A DNA stretch of 64,000 nucleotides, taken from positions 496,001-560,000 of the forward strand of contig CAWECP010000002.1 in NCBI GenBank assembly GCA_963807675.1, read 5' to 3'. Positions within the stretch are counted from its first letter, which is position 1, and each line of letters opens with the position of its first letter. This stretch comes from Bog-473 sp963807675. Lineage in GTDB: Bacteria > Actinomycetota > Acidimicrobiia > Acidimicrobiales > RAAP-2. This document shows positions 1 to 9,165 of the stretch, piece by piece. The notes under the pieces were generated by a model that searched no databases, was not told where the DNA came from, and worked only from the letters and a program-made list of their open reading frames with translations. The position numbers were made by a program, and so were the translations under genes.

Positions 1-6
1 TCGTGC

Positions 7-1309
7 TCACTGGTTGCCCACCTCCAGCTCGAGGTATTCGGCGAACTTGGCCCGGGCCGCTTCCTGGCGCTTGGGCAGCCACTGCGTCGGCCAGATGTCG
101 TCGCTCGGCTTGTAGTCGCGCAGGACCTGGCGAGCGACGGTGATCTTGTGGACCTCGGTCGGCCCGTCGGCCAATCCCATGACGCCGGCGCCGTGGATCA
201 TGCCGAAGAACGGCATCTCGTTGGTCGTCCCGAGCGCGCCGTGCACCTGCATGGCCCGCCAGGCGATGTCGTGCAGGACCGTCGGCATGACCACCTTGGC
301 CGTGGCGATGTCCTTGCGCACCCGCTTGTAGTCGTTGTACTTGTCGATCTCCCACGCGGTGTAGAGCACGAACAAGCGGAACTGGATCAGCTGGGCGTAC
401 GAGTCGGCGATGTAGCCCTGCACGAATTGCTTGTCCGCCAACAGGCTGCCCTGTGTCTCACGGCTCAACGCGCGTTCACACATCATGTCGATCGCCTTCT
501 GCGCCATGCCGATGGTGCGCATGGCGTGGTGGATGCGGCCGCCGCCGAGGCGGGTCTGCGCAATGACGAAGGCCTGCCCCTCGCCGCCCAGCAGGGCCTC
601 CTCCGGGACGTGCACGTCCTCGTAGTGGATGAGGGCGTGAGAGCCCTCGTTGACGGGCTCGCCGTAGAGGCCCACGTTGCGCACAATGTTCACGCCGGGC
701 GTATCGGTGGGCACGAGGAACATGGACATGCCCTTGTAAGGGCTGATCTCAGGGTTCGTCACCGCCATCACAATGAGGAAGGACGCCGTCTTCGCGTTGG
801 AGGAGAAGTACTTCCAGCCGTTGATGACCCACTCGTCACCGTCCTTCTCGGCCCGCGTCTTGAACAGGGTGGGGTCGGCGCCCGCGTGCGGCTCGGTCAT
901 GGAGTAGCTCGAGAAGCACTCGCCGGTGAGCAGCGGCTGCAGGTAGCGCTCCTTCTGGGCGTCCGTTCCGTAATGGGCGATGATCTCGGCGTTGCCGGTG
1001 TCGGGAGCCTGGCACCCGAAGACGATGGGCGCCCACGACGAGCGGCCGAGGATTTCGTTGAGCAGGGCCAGCTTCAACTGCCCGTAGCCCTGGCCGCCCA
1101 ACTCGGGGCCGAGATGCGTCGCCCACAACCCCTGCCGACGGACCTCCTCCTTCAGCGGGTCGATCGCCTCGCGCCGCTTGCCCTCGAGCGGCGTGTATTG
1201 CAGGTGGGGGAAGGCCAGGTCGAGCGGCTCGACCTCCTCCCGCACGAACTGGTCGACCCAGTCCAGCTTCGTCTGGTATTCGGCGATCGGTTTCAAAGTC
1301 CCACGCCAT
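7..1309 (-). CDS. Acyl-CoA dehydrogenase, frameshifted near its start
   Basis: Flavin-dependent acyl-CoA dehydrogenase (about 433 aa once repaired) that would introduce an alpha-beta double bond into an acyl-CoA. Family marks are visible: the FAD/substrate stretch SSYSMTEPHAGADP, the WKYFSSNA strand, and the C-terminal QVHGALGTTNEMPF segment. The start is ATG at 1309 with AGGGAGGG seven bases upstream, reading MAWDFETD. After that GAT codon one extra base (about 1285) throws off the frame; without it the protein reads MAWDFETDAEYQTKLDW, the usual N-terminus of this family. No ATG or GTG start lies nearby in the long downstream frame, which supports an indel. The gene is divergent from the TetR gene at 1342, with about 32 bases between starts, so that regulator is its likely controller. 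Confidence 0.87.
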
Positions 1310-1335
1310 GTGCGCCCTCCCTGACTCGTCCGTGA

Positions 1336-1350
1336 CAGAATATGATTCTG
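1336..1350. promoter_or_regulatory. Palindrome CAGAAT-ATG-ATTCTG in a divergent promoter
   Basis: A perfect 6-bp inverted repeat with a 3-bp centre lies between the divergent acyl-CoA dehydrogenase and TetR genes, and the centre is the TetR start codon itself. Inference: an autoregulatory operator of the adjacent TetR protein, placed so that binding would block both promoters. Confidence 0.5.
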
Positions 1351-2028
1351 ACTATCAAGAACGCAATACCGACCACAGAGGCCCAGCCCACGGCGCCCGC
1401 CGCCGCCAGAGGGGAAGCGACCGACGTCGCCCGGCGCATCGTCCGCCGCAGCCTGGCCAAGCGGGAGAGCGAGTACGCCGGCGAGGTGCGGCGCCTGCTC
1501 GATGCCGCGCTCGACCTCATGCGCCAGCACGGCACGACCTCGCGTCCCCGGGTGGCCGACATCGTGGCCGCCGCCGGCCTTTCCAACGACGCCTTCTACC
1601 GGCACTTCCGCTCCAAGGACGCACTGGTGACGGCCATCCTCGAGGACGGCGGTGAGCGACTGCGCGACTATCTCGACCACCAGTTGGCCAAGGAGAAGAC
1701 GCCCGAGGCCAAGGTCCGCCGCTGGGTCGCCGGCGTGCTGGCCCAGGCCGATACCGAGAGCGCGGCCACCACGCTGGCCGTGCTCTGGAACGGCAGCAGC
1801 GCCGACGGCGGTCCGGCCGCCGGCCGCCACTTCGCCAGCGCTCCGGTCGCCTCTCTGCTGTACGAGCCCTTCGCCACTCTGGGCAGCGAGAGCCCCGAGC
1901 TCGATGCCGCCCTGGCCGCCCACGCCACCTTCGGCCTTCTCTCGGACTGCGTGTGGAAGCGCGTCGAACCCACCCCGGCCGAGGTCGAGCACGTCACCTC
2001 CTTCTGCCTGCACGCCGTATCCCGCTGA
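1342..2028 (+). CDS. TetR/AcrR family transcriptional regulator
   Basis: 228-residue one-component repressor. The N-terminal helix-turn-helix is clear around residues 70-100, with the motif VADIVAAAGLSNDAFYRHF followed by RSKDALV, typical of TetR. The C-terminal two-thirds is an all-helical ligand domain with no close identification. About 45 residues precede the DNA-binding domain, longer than usual. The start ATG at 1342 sits in the middle of a palindrome and has no Shine-Dalgarno, so the message may be leaderless or start further in. It is divergent from the acyl-CoA dehydrogenase and upstream of a P450. An acyl-CoA or fatty-acid ligand is a reasonable guess only. Confidence 0.87.
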   Translation: MILTIKNAIPTTEAQPTAPAAARGEATDVARRIVRRSLAKRESEYAGEVRRLLDAALDLMRQHGTTSRPRVADIVAAAGLSNDAFYRHFRSKDALVTAILEDGGERLRDYLDHQLAKEKTPEAKVRRWVAGVLAQADTESAATTLAVLWNGSSADGGPAAGRHFASAPVASLLYEPFATLGSESPELDAALAAHATFGLLSDCVWKRVEPTPAEVEHVTSFCLHAVSR

Positions 2029-2103
2029 CTCTGGGAGGGTCGCCGCCTCGGCGCGCCGGAATCGGACCGGCGGTGTCCGCCCGGCCCGTTGACCGGTTCG
2101 CTA

Positions 2104-2119
2104 TTCACGTCGTAATCTG
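2104..2119 (+). promoter_or_regulatory. Weak copy of the TTGACGTCGNNGTCAA operator
   Basis: TTCACGTCGTAATCTG lies 36 bases upstream of the P450 start. It matches the 16-bp palindrome found at four promoters between 18 and 32 kb in its left half (8 of 9) but poorly in the right half. It shares CGTCGTAATC with the copy at 28626-28641. This P450 resembles the one in the 18-26 kb operon, so shared control is plausible but unproven. Confidence 0.35.
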
Positions 2120-2154
2120 ACACCAATTCAGTCCCCGGAGCGGGTGGAGGCACA

Positions 2155-3340
2155 GTGGGCGACGTCTACTACGACCAATACAACGTCGAGATCAACGCAG
2201 ATCCCTATCCCGTTTACCGGCGGCTCCGCGAGGAGGCGCCGATCTATTACAACGAAGAGCTCGACTTCTTCGCCGTCAGCCGGTTCGAGGACGTCGAGAA
2301 GGGGCTGCTCGACGCCCAGACCTACATCTCCGGCAAGGGCGCCATCCTCGAGGTCATCAGGTCCGGTATCGAGATTCCCCCGGGTGTGATCATCTTCGAG
2401 GACCCGCCCACGCACACGATTCACCGCCGCCTCCTGTCGCCGCGCCTTCACCCCCCGGCGGGTCGCCGAGCTCGAGCCGAAGATCCGCGAGTTCTGTGCC
2501 AGCAGCCTCGATCCTCTGGTCGGGGCCGATCGCTTCGACTTCATCGCTGATCTCGGATCCCAGATGCCCATGCGCGTCATCGGCATGCTCCTCGGGATCC
2601 CGGAGAGCGATCAGGAAGCGGTGCGCGACCACGTCGACGCCAACCTCCGGACCGACGAGGGCAAGCCGATGAAGGTCACGGAGAACTTCGTCACCGGAGC
2701 CATGTTCGCCGACTACGTCGACTGGCGGGCCGACCACCCGTCGGACGACATCATGACCGAGCTGCTCAACGTCGAATTCACCGACGAGACGGGCACGGTC
2801 CGGAAGTTGACCCGAACCGAGCTGCTGACCTACCTCGAGGTCCTGGCCGGCGCCGGGAACGAGACGACGACCCGGCTGATCGGATGGACGGCCAAGGTCT
2901 TGGCGGACCATCCGGACCAGCGGGCGCAGCTCGTCGCTGATCGCTCGCTGATCCCCAATGCCGTTGAGGAAGTCCTGCGGTTCGAGTCGCCCGCGCACCA
3001 CGTCGGGCGGTACATCGCCCGTCAGGACCTCACGGTGCGTGGCGTGACCGTACCGGCCGGGGGCGTGATGCTCTTTCTCCTCGCCTCGGCGAACCGCGAT
3101 GACCGTCGCTTCGTCGACGGGGACTCGTTCGACATCTGTCGAAGCGACGGCCGGCACCTCACGTTCGGCAATGGCATCCACCTCTGCATGGGCGCCGCGC
3201 TCGCCCGCTTGGAGGGGTGCATCGCCCTCGACGAGGTGCTCTCCCGCTTCCCGGAGTGGGACATCGATCTCGACCATGCCCGACTGTCCCCGACATCCAC
3301 TGTTCGGGGCTGGGAGACGCTGCCGGCAATCCTGAACTAG
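2155..3340 (+). CDS. Cytochrome P450, one-base frameshift
   Basis: Soluble bacterial P450 monooxygenase of about 394 aa when repaired. The start GTG at 2155 follows GGAGG with 4-base spacing. In the second part the I-helix AGNETTTR, the ExxR motif EEVLR and the haem loop FGNGIHLCMG with its cysteine are intact. An extra C at 2440/2441 breaks the frame after LLS; dropping it gives LLSRAFTPRRVAELEPKIREF, colinear with LLSRVFTPKKMMAIEPQVRAY in the intact P450 at 20228. The two proteins are close paralogues along their whole length. Electron donors are not adjacent; the nearest ferredoxin is at 13375. A TetR gene follows 12 bases later. The substrate is unknown; neighbours suggest an acyl-CoA-linked hydrophobic compound. 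Confidence 0.87.
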
Positions 3341-3352
3341 GTGATCCCGACG

Positions 3353-3961
3353 ATGGCCGTCTCACAAACGCCGGACCCGCGGCCCTACGACAGTCCGGTG
3401 CGCCGCCAACGCGCGGTCGAGACGAGGGAGCGGATCCTCGAGGCGGGGTGCCGGTTGCTCAAGAAGTCCTCCATCCGGGACTGGCACTCGCTCACCATCC
3501 GGGGTGTGGCCGATCAGGCCGGCGTCAACGAGCGCACGGTGTACCGGTACTTCGGGAACGAGCGAGGCCTCCGCGATGCGGTGATGCATCGGCTGGAGCA
3601 GAAGGCCGGCATACACCTGGAAGGAATGCGTGTCGACGACATCGCTGACATCGCGGCCCGCATCTTCGACCACGTCTCGTCCTACCCGCTCAGACCGAAG
3701 CCTCCTCTGGACCCCACGCTGACGGACGCGAACCTCCGCCAACACCAGGCCCTCTTCGGGGCGCTCGAGGACGTGACGGCCGACTGGTCCCAGCCAGACC
3801 GCCGTTCCGCCGCCGCTCTGCTCGACGTTCTGTGGAGCGTGGCCACCTACGAGCGCCTGGTCTCGGACTGGGAGATGGGTCACGACGAGGCGGTCCGGAC
3901 GGCCTCGTGGGCCATCGGCCTGGTCCGGGACGCCATTTTGAACGGGCAGCGGCCGACCTAG
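3353..3961 (+). CDS. TetR family transcriptional regulator
   Basis: About 202 residues. A classic TetR helix-turn-helix sits at roughly residues 40-65 (VADQAGVNERTVYRYFGNE), preceded by RQRAVETRERILEAG. The ligand domain is unassigned. The start is taken as ATG 3353, 12 bases after the P450 stop, with GGTGAT as ribosome site; GTG 3341 directly after the stop is an alternative. It is probably cotranscribed with the P450 and may regulate it. It converges on the MarR gene, with 25 bases between the ends. Confidence 0.87.
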   Translation: MAVSQTPDPRPYDSPVRRQRAVETRERILEAGCRLLKKSSIRDWHSLTIRGVADQAGVNERTVYRYFGNERGLRDAVMHRLEQKAGIHLEGMRVDDIADIAARIFDHVSSYPLRPKPPLDPTLTDANLRQHQALFGALEDVTADWSQPDRRSAAALLDVLWSVATYERLVSDWEMGHDEAVRTASWAIGLVRDAILNGQRPT

Positions 3962-3986
3962 TCGTCTGGCGCACCATCCGTCGGGC

Positions 3987-4583
3987 CTACACCACCTCGA
4001 CCTCGCTCTTGCCGGACCGCCCGCGCCGGCGCGCTTGGCGCGATCCGACCTCCTCAATGACCTCGTTCGAGCGTTCGACGTCGAACTCGTTCCCGTTCGC
4101 CCGCAACTGAGCCAGGAGACCGATGAGTTGGTCTCGCTGCGGTTCGGACAGGCCGATCCGTTCGTACACGATCGAGTTGAGGTCTTGGGTGGCGTCCGTG
4201 ACGACCCGTTGGCCTCGCGGTGTGATCACCGCGAGCGTCGTGCGGGCATCCGAGGGATGGGGCACCCGCCGAACCAGCTTGTCGCGCTCCAGGCGGTCGA
4301 TGATGTCCGTGACCGTGGCCGGCGGGATGCGCAGCGACTTGCTGATCCAACTCAGGGTCAATGACGATTCGGGGTCCGTGGCCAGCCAGGCCAGCACCTC
4401 GTAACGGGCGAACGTGAGGTCGTGGTCCCTCATCACGTGGTGCACCTGATCGTTGAGGAGCTGGTAGGAGCGCAGGATCGCCGTGAACACCGCCATGCCG
4501 GAGGCAGCTTCGGGGTCCCAGCGCTCCAGCCAGACGCGACGCGATGCCTCGACCACGTCGAAGGGGGCGGCCTGGAAGCCCAT
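3987..4583 (-). CDS. MarR family transcriptional regulator
   Basis: 198-residue winged-helix regulator. The central region shows the MarR fold: HDLTFARYEVLAWL, the recognition helix ISKSLRIPPATVTDIIDRLE, and the wing VRRVPHPSDARTTLAVITPRG. The C-terminus is basic (RQARRRGRSGKS). It lies 31 bases downstream of the CoA-transferase gene on the same strand, so it may be both the last gene of that operon and separately transcribed: a TATCCT box ends six bases before the ATG and there is no Shine-Dalgarno, the layout of a leaderless promoter. It is the best candidate regulator of the 4.6-11.6 kb operon; its ligand is unknown. Confidence 0.9.
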   Translation of the reverse strand: MGFQAAPFDVVEASRRVWLERWDPEAASGMAVFTAILRSYQLLNDQVHHVMRDHDLTFARYEVLAWLATDPESSLTLSWISKSLRIPPATVTDIIDRLERDKLVRRVPHPSDARTTLAVITPRGQRVVTDATQDLNSIVYERIGLSEPQRDQLIGLLAQLRANGNEFDVERSNEVIEEVGSRQARRRGRSGKSEVEVV

Positions 4584-4589
4584 CCGGCC

Positions 4590-4595
4590 AGGATA
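4590..4595 (-). promoter_or_regulatory. -10 box TATCCT for a leaderless MarR transcript
   Basis: On the minus strand TATCCT is followed by six bases and then ATG, so transcription would begin at or next to the start codon. No convincing -35 is visible. This spacing is the same as at 28891-28896. Confidence 0.4.
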
Positions 4596-4614
4596 CGGCG
4601 CCGGCGAACCGTTC

Positions 4615-7047
4615 TCAGGCTTCCGCGACGGGCGAACCACCGATGATCCCTTCCGTTTCGAGCGCGTCGATCTCGGACCGGGTGAGGCCGAGGCCGCCCA
4701 GGAGTTCCGCGTTGTGCTCACCGAGAAGCGGCGCGTGCCGTCGGTGCAGGCAGCCCGGGGCGCGTGAGAACTTCATCGGAAGCGTGCTGTAGCGCGACGT
4801 TCCGATCACCGGGTGGAGCACCTCTTCGAAGAAGTCGCGGGACTCGAGTTGCGGGAGCTCGGGCTGCCGGTGGGGTTGCACCACTCTTCCGACCGGGACA
4901 CCGACGTCCCAGAGGCTCTCCACGATCACGCTGGCCGCCCGCTCACGGCACCAGGCTCCGAGGAGCTCGTCGATCCGGTCGTGGTTGCGTCTCCGCCCTT
5001 CCGCCGTGGCCAGGGCAGGATCGGCGGCCCAGTCCGGCTCGCCGAGCGCCCGGCGGAGGGACAGCCATTGCTCGTCGCTGGCCACTGCGACGGCCACCCA
5101 GGCGTCGTCACGGCCGTCCTCGTCGGGCCCGGCCGCCTGATACAGGTTCTGCGGCGCCGCATACGGCCCCCGGTTGCCGTCGCGGGCCAGAACCGCCCCA
5201 TAGGCCGAGAACTCGATCGGTTGCTCGGCGGCGACGTTGACCGCGGCATCGACCATCGCGGTTTCCACGAGACCGCCTTCGCCCGTGCGATCACGGTGTT
5301 CGAGGGCGAGCATCAGCCCGAACAGCGCATGGAGCCCCGCGTTGGGGTCACCGATGCAGTACGGCTCGAACGGAAGGAGGTCGGGATGTCCGGTCAGCCA
5401 CGTGAGCCCAGAGGCGTCCTCAATCACGAAGGCGAAGGCGGCCTCGTCGCGCCACGGTCCCTCGAGTCCGAACCCGGGCATCCGGAGCATGATCAGATCG
5501 GGACGATCGGACCGGAGGGTCTCGTAGTCGAGACCCAGCTGGTCCAGCACGCGTGGGGTGTAGTTCTCGATGATCACGTCGCACGTTCCGACGAAGCGAT
5601 GCACAAGATCGATGCCCTTTGGCTCGCGCAGGTCGATGGTCAGGCTCTTCTTGTTGGTGTTGAGCGCGGCAAAGATCGGGCCCCGCTCCCAGTAGAGCTC
5701 CTCCGTTTGCGGGACCCCACCGACGAGGCGGGCCCCATCGGGCCGGGCCGACGATTCGAGGTGGATCACTTCGGCGCCGAGGAGCGCCAGCACGTGCCCG
5801 GCGAGTGGGCCCGCCCAGTACGAGGTCATGTCGAGGACCCGCAGCCCCTCGAAGGGGAGCGTCGACGCTCCGCCGGCAGAGCGCCCGGCCGATCGCTCAT
5901 GCGGCAGGGCGCCGTCGATCGGCAGCTCTCCGAGGCAGGGGGCGGGTGCGGGCGGACGGAGGCGCGCCGCCCCCAGCCGGAACGGCGGGGCCGGATTGGC
6001 CGCCCCGTCCCGCGGGTTGACCGTGAACGTTTCCCGGTCGCGGAAGTGCTCGAACGTTGCGATGTTCGAACCGTTGGCGACGGGAGCGTTGGGGATGCGG
6101 AAGGCCGAGGCCAGGTCCAGGACCTCGTCGACGGTGTGCGCGGCGATCCAGGCGTCGATGATGCGCGCCAGCTTCGTCCGGTCGAGGAAGAGCGACCGGT
6201 CCTCCATCCACTCCGGGTGCTCGACCATGACGCAGAAATCAAGCCACTGCTGCCCGGTCCCGCACCCCAGCCCGACCAATCCGTCCTTGGCCGCGCCGAC
6301 ACCGGGGGTGGGGATGAACCGCTTGCGTCGCATCGGCCGGCCGAGCTGGTCGTTGAACGTCACCGGGTAGTAGGTCAGGCACATGGCCAGGGCTTCGAGC
6401 ATCGACACGTCGACGAGCTGGCCGTTCGGGTCCCGGCGTCGCAGCTCGGCCAGCGTCCCGATGGCAGAAAAGAGACCCGAGAGCCACTCGCCGACCTGGC
6501 CGCCGACGTGCACCGGGGCGCGGTCTGGGAGCCCGCGCGCCAACCCGACGATCCCTCCAGACCACGCCTGGAGGGTGAACTCGGTGGCGGCCTTGTCGCT
6601 CCACGGCCCCTCGAGTCCGAACGGGGTGATGGAGGTGACGATCAGGTGAGGGTGGCTCCGGAGGATTTCGCGGGGCTCGAGCGAGGGCAGCTCGGCCACC
6701 GCTGATCCATGGGACCAGACGACAGCGTCCGCCGAGGCCAGGAGCTGGTGCAGCGAGGCCAGATCGTCGGCGTTCTCCTCGTCGACGACGACGCTCCGCT
6801 TCGACGCGGCGAGGAAGTTGAAGAGCGCGCCATCGCTGTCGGCGGGGATCGCCGCGCCGGAGGCCGACCAATGGCGCAACGGATCACCGGCGGGTGCCTC
6901 CACCTTGATGACCTCGGCGCCGGCGTCGGCCAGCAGTTTGGTGCAGTACCCGCCGCCGATCCACGTCGACAGGTCGACGACGCGGAGCCCGTCCAGCGGC
7001 GACGATGGGGGAACACCGACCGGACCGCCCGGGGGAGCCGGAGGCAC
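4615..7047 (-). CDS. Double-length class III CoA-transferase (CaiB/BaiF-CaiB/BaiF)
   Basis: 810 residues, two CaiB/BaiF (formyl-CoA transferase type) modules in one chain: roughly residues 15-380, opening GLRVVDLSTWIGGG, and 405-800, opening GLRVLDMTSYWAGP. Single-domain members run about 400 aa. They move CoA between carboxylic acids as interlocked dimers, so a tandem fusion could form a pseudodimer. The catalytic Asp usual before the ASG/LSG turn appears as Glu in the first module (ATEFTLQAWSG) and Ala in the second (AAFAFVIEDASG), from my eye alignment. Start GTG 7047 lies one base after the stop of the enoyl-CoA hydratase (TGACGTG). A role in CoA activation of the pathway acid is inferred; racemase-like or non-catalytic roles are possible. 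Confidence 0.87.
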   Translation of the reverse strand: MPPAPPGGPVGVPPSSPLDGLRVVDLSTWIGGGYCTKLLADAGAEVIKVEAPAGDPLRHWSASGAAIPADSDGALFNFLAASKRSVVVDEENADDLASLHQLLASADAVVWSHGSAVAELPSLEPREILRSHPHLIVTSITPFGLEGPWSDKAATEFTLQAWSGGIVGLARGLPDRAPVHVGGQVGEWLSGLFSAIGTLAELRRRDPNGQLVDVSMLEALAMCLTYYPVTFNDQLGRPMRRKRFIPTPGVGAAKDGLVGLGCGTGQQWLDFCVMVEHPEWMEDRSLFLDRTKLARIIDAWIAAHTVDEVLDLASAFRIPNAPVANGSNIATFEHFRDRETFTVNPRDGAANPAPPFRLGAARLRPPAPAPCLGELPIDGALPHERSAGRSAGGASTLPFEGLRVLDMTSYWAGPLAGHVLALLGAEVIHLESSARPDGARLVGGVPQTEELYWERGPIFAALNTNKKSLTIDLREPKGIDLVHRFVGTCDVIIENYTPRVLDQLGLDYETLRSDRPDLIMLRMPGFGLEGPWRDEAAFAFVIEDASGLTWLTGHPDLLPFEPYCIGDPNAGLHALFGLMLALEHRDRTGEGGLVETAMVDAAVNVAAEQPIEFSAYGAVLARDGNRGPYAAPQNLYQAAGPDEDGRDDAWVAVAVASDEQWLSLRRALGEPDWAADPALATAEGRRRNHDRIDELLGAWCRERAASVIVESLWDVGVPVGRVVQPHRQPELPQLESRDFFEEVLHPVIGTSRYSTLPMKFSRAPGCLHRRHAPLLGEHNAELLGGLGLTRSEIDALETEGIIGGSPVAEA

Positions 7048-7048
7048 G

Positions 7049-8020
7049 TCAGTCGTCTTCGGGACGCCGGCGGCCCGACCGGCTGAGGCGCCACTCGGGT
7101 GGGTACCAGCTGTCGTTGTCCTTGACCGCCAGGTTCAGCCCGGCATCCATCGTTTCCTGGCTGAGCGTGGCCCGCTTGCCGTCGTCGTCGCTGCGGAGCT
7201 GGCCGCCCATGGATTCCAGCCACGCACTAAGGAGGCTGCCCATGTACTCGCCCTGCTGCTGCTTCATCACCTCGAAGAACACCTTCTGCATGAACACGGT
7301 GTCGGTAGGGCGCGTGCGCGCGCATGCCCGCGCGTACTTCTCCACTTCTGCTTCGAGTTGATCGCGGGGCACGACGCTGTTCACGAAGTTGCAGTCGTAC
7401 ATCTGCTCCGCGGTGAAGGGCCGCCCGGTGAACACCATCTCCTGGAATTTGCGCAGCCCCATCATCATCGCCCACTGCCACATCCGCGGTGCATAGCCGA
7501 CATACCGGAATGCCGGATGGCCGAAGAGCGCGTCGTCGGAGGAGATCACGATGTCGGCATCGCCGGCCTGGTAGAAGTGCCAGCCGTAGCAGTAGCCCTT
7601 GACCTCGAGGATGCTGATCTTCTTGAAGTCCTGGAGGCTTCGGCAGCCCGACCTCGTGTTGCCGTACCAGTGCAGGAGCGACGCTCCGGCGCGATACGAG
7701 CGCGCGGGTGGCATGGTGACGTCGTCATCCTCGTCGAGACCGAACTCCTCGTACAGCGCGGTGCCCTCGGCCTGCTTCGCCATCAGCTCGTCGAGGTCGG
7801 CGCCCGTTCCGAGGTGGTCGCCGACGCCCCGCACCACCAGGACCTTGACGTCGTCGTCAATGCTCGCCTTGAAGATCAGGTCTGCGTAACGCCGGCGAGC
7901 GGCGATGGTGGGGATGTTGAGTTGGTCGGGGCGGTTCAGGGTGATCGTCGCTATGCGGGTGCTGGGATCCTTCTCGTAGAGGATGATCTCCTCGGCGGGT
8001 GGGACGTCGACGTCGGTCAC
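7049..8020 (-). CDS. Enoyl-CoA hydratase/isomerase family protein
   Basis: 323-residue crotonase-fold protein. Crotonase features visible are IATITLNRPDQLN near the N-terminus, the first oxyanion region VRGVGDHLGTGADL, and the second, EVKGYCYGWHFYQAGDADIVISS. The usual GG of the second oxyanion loop is replaced by YGW, so activity and reaction may differ from a textbook hydratase. The start is GTG 8020 with AAGGAG inside the end of the upstream gene; the upstream stop is one base away (TGACGTG), so translation is coupled. The operon order M24 protein, hydratase, CoA-transferase suggests a step on a CoA-bound intermediate. Confidence 0.85.
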   Translation of the reverse strand: MTDVDVPPAEEIILYEKDPSTRIATITLNRPDQLNIPTIAARRRYADLIFKASIDDDVKVLVVRGVGDHLGTGADLDELMAKQAEGTALYEEFGLDEDDDVTMPPARSYRAGASLLHWYGNTRSGCRSLQDFKKISILEVKGYCYGWHFYQAGDADIVISSDDALFGHPAFRYVGYAPRMWQWAMMMGLRKFQEMVFTGRPFTAEQMYDCNFVNSVVPRDQLEAEVEKYARACARTRPTDTVFMQKVFFEVMKQQQGEYMGSLLSAWLESMGGQLRSDDDGKRATLSQETMDAGLNLAVKDNDSWYPPEWRLSRSGRRRPEDD

Positions 8021-8021
8021 G

Positions 8022-9158
8022 TCAAGAGCTCCTTCCAATGCGAAGTGGGGTCGTCGAGAGTGCCTCCGGCCCGCGCGGCGTGACGACGACCGGTTCCTGG
8101 CCGTACACGGCCCCGACACCGTCCTGCCAGACATAGCCGGACAGGGCCAGCACCATCCCCGTCTCGAGCTGTTGCTCGGCGGCCTCGGCGGGCAGGGCGT
8201 GGGTCACGAGGGGAAGGTCGAAGCCCAGGCCGAGCCCTCTGGCCACCGGCGTGGGTGGGGGAGCGGCCCCGGCGGCGTCGTAGGCGGCCAGGAGGTCCGA
8301 CGCGGGTGCACCGCTGCGGCACGCCGCGAGGAGGCGATCCCACAGCTCGTCCCAGCGTGCGAACAGCTCGGCGGCGGCGGCGCCGCTGTCGCTCCCGACG
8401 ACGCGGGTCCGGCCCAGTTCGCCGACGTAACCGCCGACGATCACGCCGGCGTCGAAGGCCACCAGGTCGCCCTCCTGCATGGGCATGTCCCGGTTGGCGC
8501 GGTGCCAGGAGCGCCCGCGCGAGGTCGACCACGCGACGTCCTGCGTCGAGGGCGTGGTGACACCGGCCGAGGCCATCGCCTCCATGAACACTCCGGTGAG
8601 TTGGCGCTCGGTGATGCCGGGCGCCAGTGCCGACTCCGCGGCGCGCAGCGAGCGCTCGGCGATGCGCACCGAGGACCGGATGGCCTCTACCTCCTCGGCC
8701 GTCTTCACCCGGCGGATCCGGCGCAGCATCGGCTCCCCGTCGACCAGCTCGGCCGACGGGAAGGCCTTGGGCAGGAGGTTCGAGGAGGACAGCGACATGC
8801 TGTCGGTGGCCACCACCCGAGCCGTCGCCGCACCGTCGATCCTCCGCAGCGCCTTGACGAAGTTGGCGCCGTTGAACGAGATCCCGTACAGGTTCTCGTG
8901 CGGGATGTCCTCGGGGATGCCCTCGTCCCACGTGCTCAGCAGATGCACCGCCCCGGTGGCCCCGTCGAGCACGCAGCCGGGACCGAACGCCCGCGACCCG
9001 GCCATCCAGAGCCGCGGCGCGCCCGATACGTAGCGAGCGTTCGCTTCCCGACCGACGACGAGCAGGTCGACCCCTTCCTCCTCCATGGCGGCGACCACGC
9101 GCGCTCGTCGTGCGCGTCGGAGGAGGGCGTCATCGGGGAGTACTTCGGTGACCGTCAC
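8022..9158 (-). CDS. M24-fold (creatinase/aminopeptidase P-like) protein with degraded metal site
   Basis: 378 residues: an N-terminal creatinase-type domain (to about 140) and a C-terminal pita-bread domain. Compared with its neighbour at 9166-10395, three of five metal ligands are changed: the first Asp is kept (AFDAG), the second Asp is Glu (GELGRT), the His of GHG is Leu (RGLGLG), the Glu of LEP is Ser (LALSGYV), and the last Glu is kept (GQEPVVV). M24 family enzymes need these for peptidase activity; some M24-fold proteins are metal-independent hydrolases. Inference: a non-peptidase or a partner subunit of the adjacent paralogue, seven bases upstream. Confidence 0.85.
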   Translation of the reverse strand: MTVTEVLPDDALLRRARRARVVAAMEEEGVDLLVVGREANARYVSGAPRLWMAGSRAFGPGCVLDGATGAVHLLSTWDEGIPEDIPHENLYGISFNGANFVKALRRIDGAATARVVATDSMSLSSSNLLPKAFPSAELVDGEPMLRRIRRVKTAEEVEAIRSSVRIAERSLRAAESALAPGITERQLTGVFMEAMASAGVTTPSTQDVAWSTSRGRSWHRANRDMPMQEGDLVAFDAGVIVGGYVGELGRTRVVGSDSGAAAAELFARWDELWDRLLAACRSGAPASDLLAAYDAAGAAPPPTPVARGLGLGFDLPLVTHALPAEAAEQQLETGMVLALSGYVWQDGVGAVYGQEPVVVTPRGPEALSTTPLRIGRSS

Positions 9159-9165
9159 CGGCTGC

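Noticed and set aside
148..1335. Long open frame opposite the acyl-CoA dehydrogenase (395 codons)
   Set aside because: Antisense shadow of a GC-rich gene: composition dominated by Arg, His, Val and Leu, with no domain.
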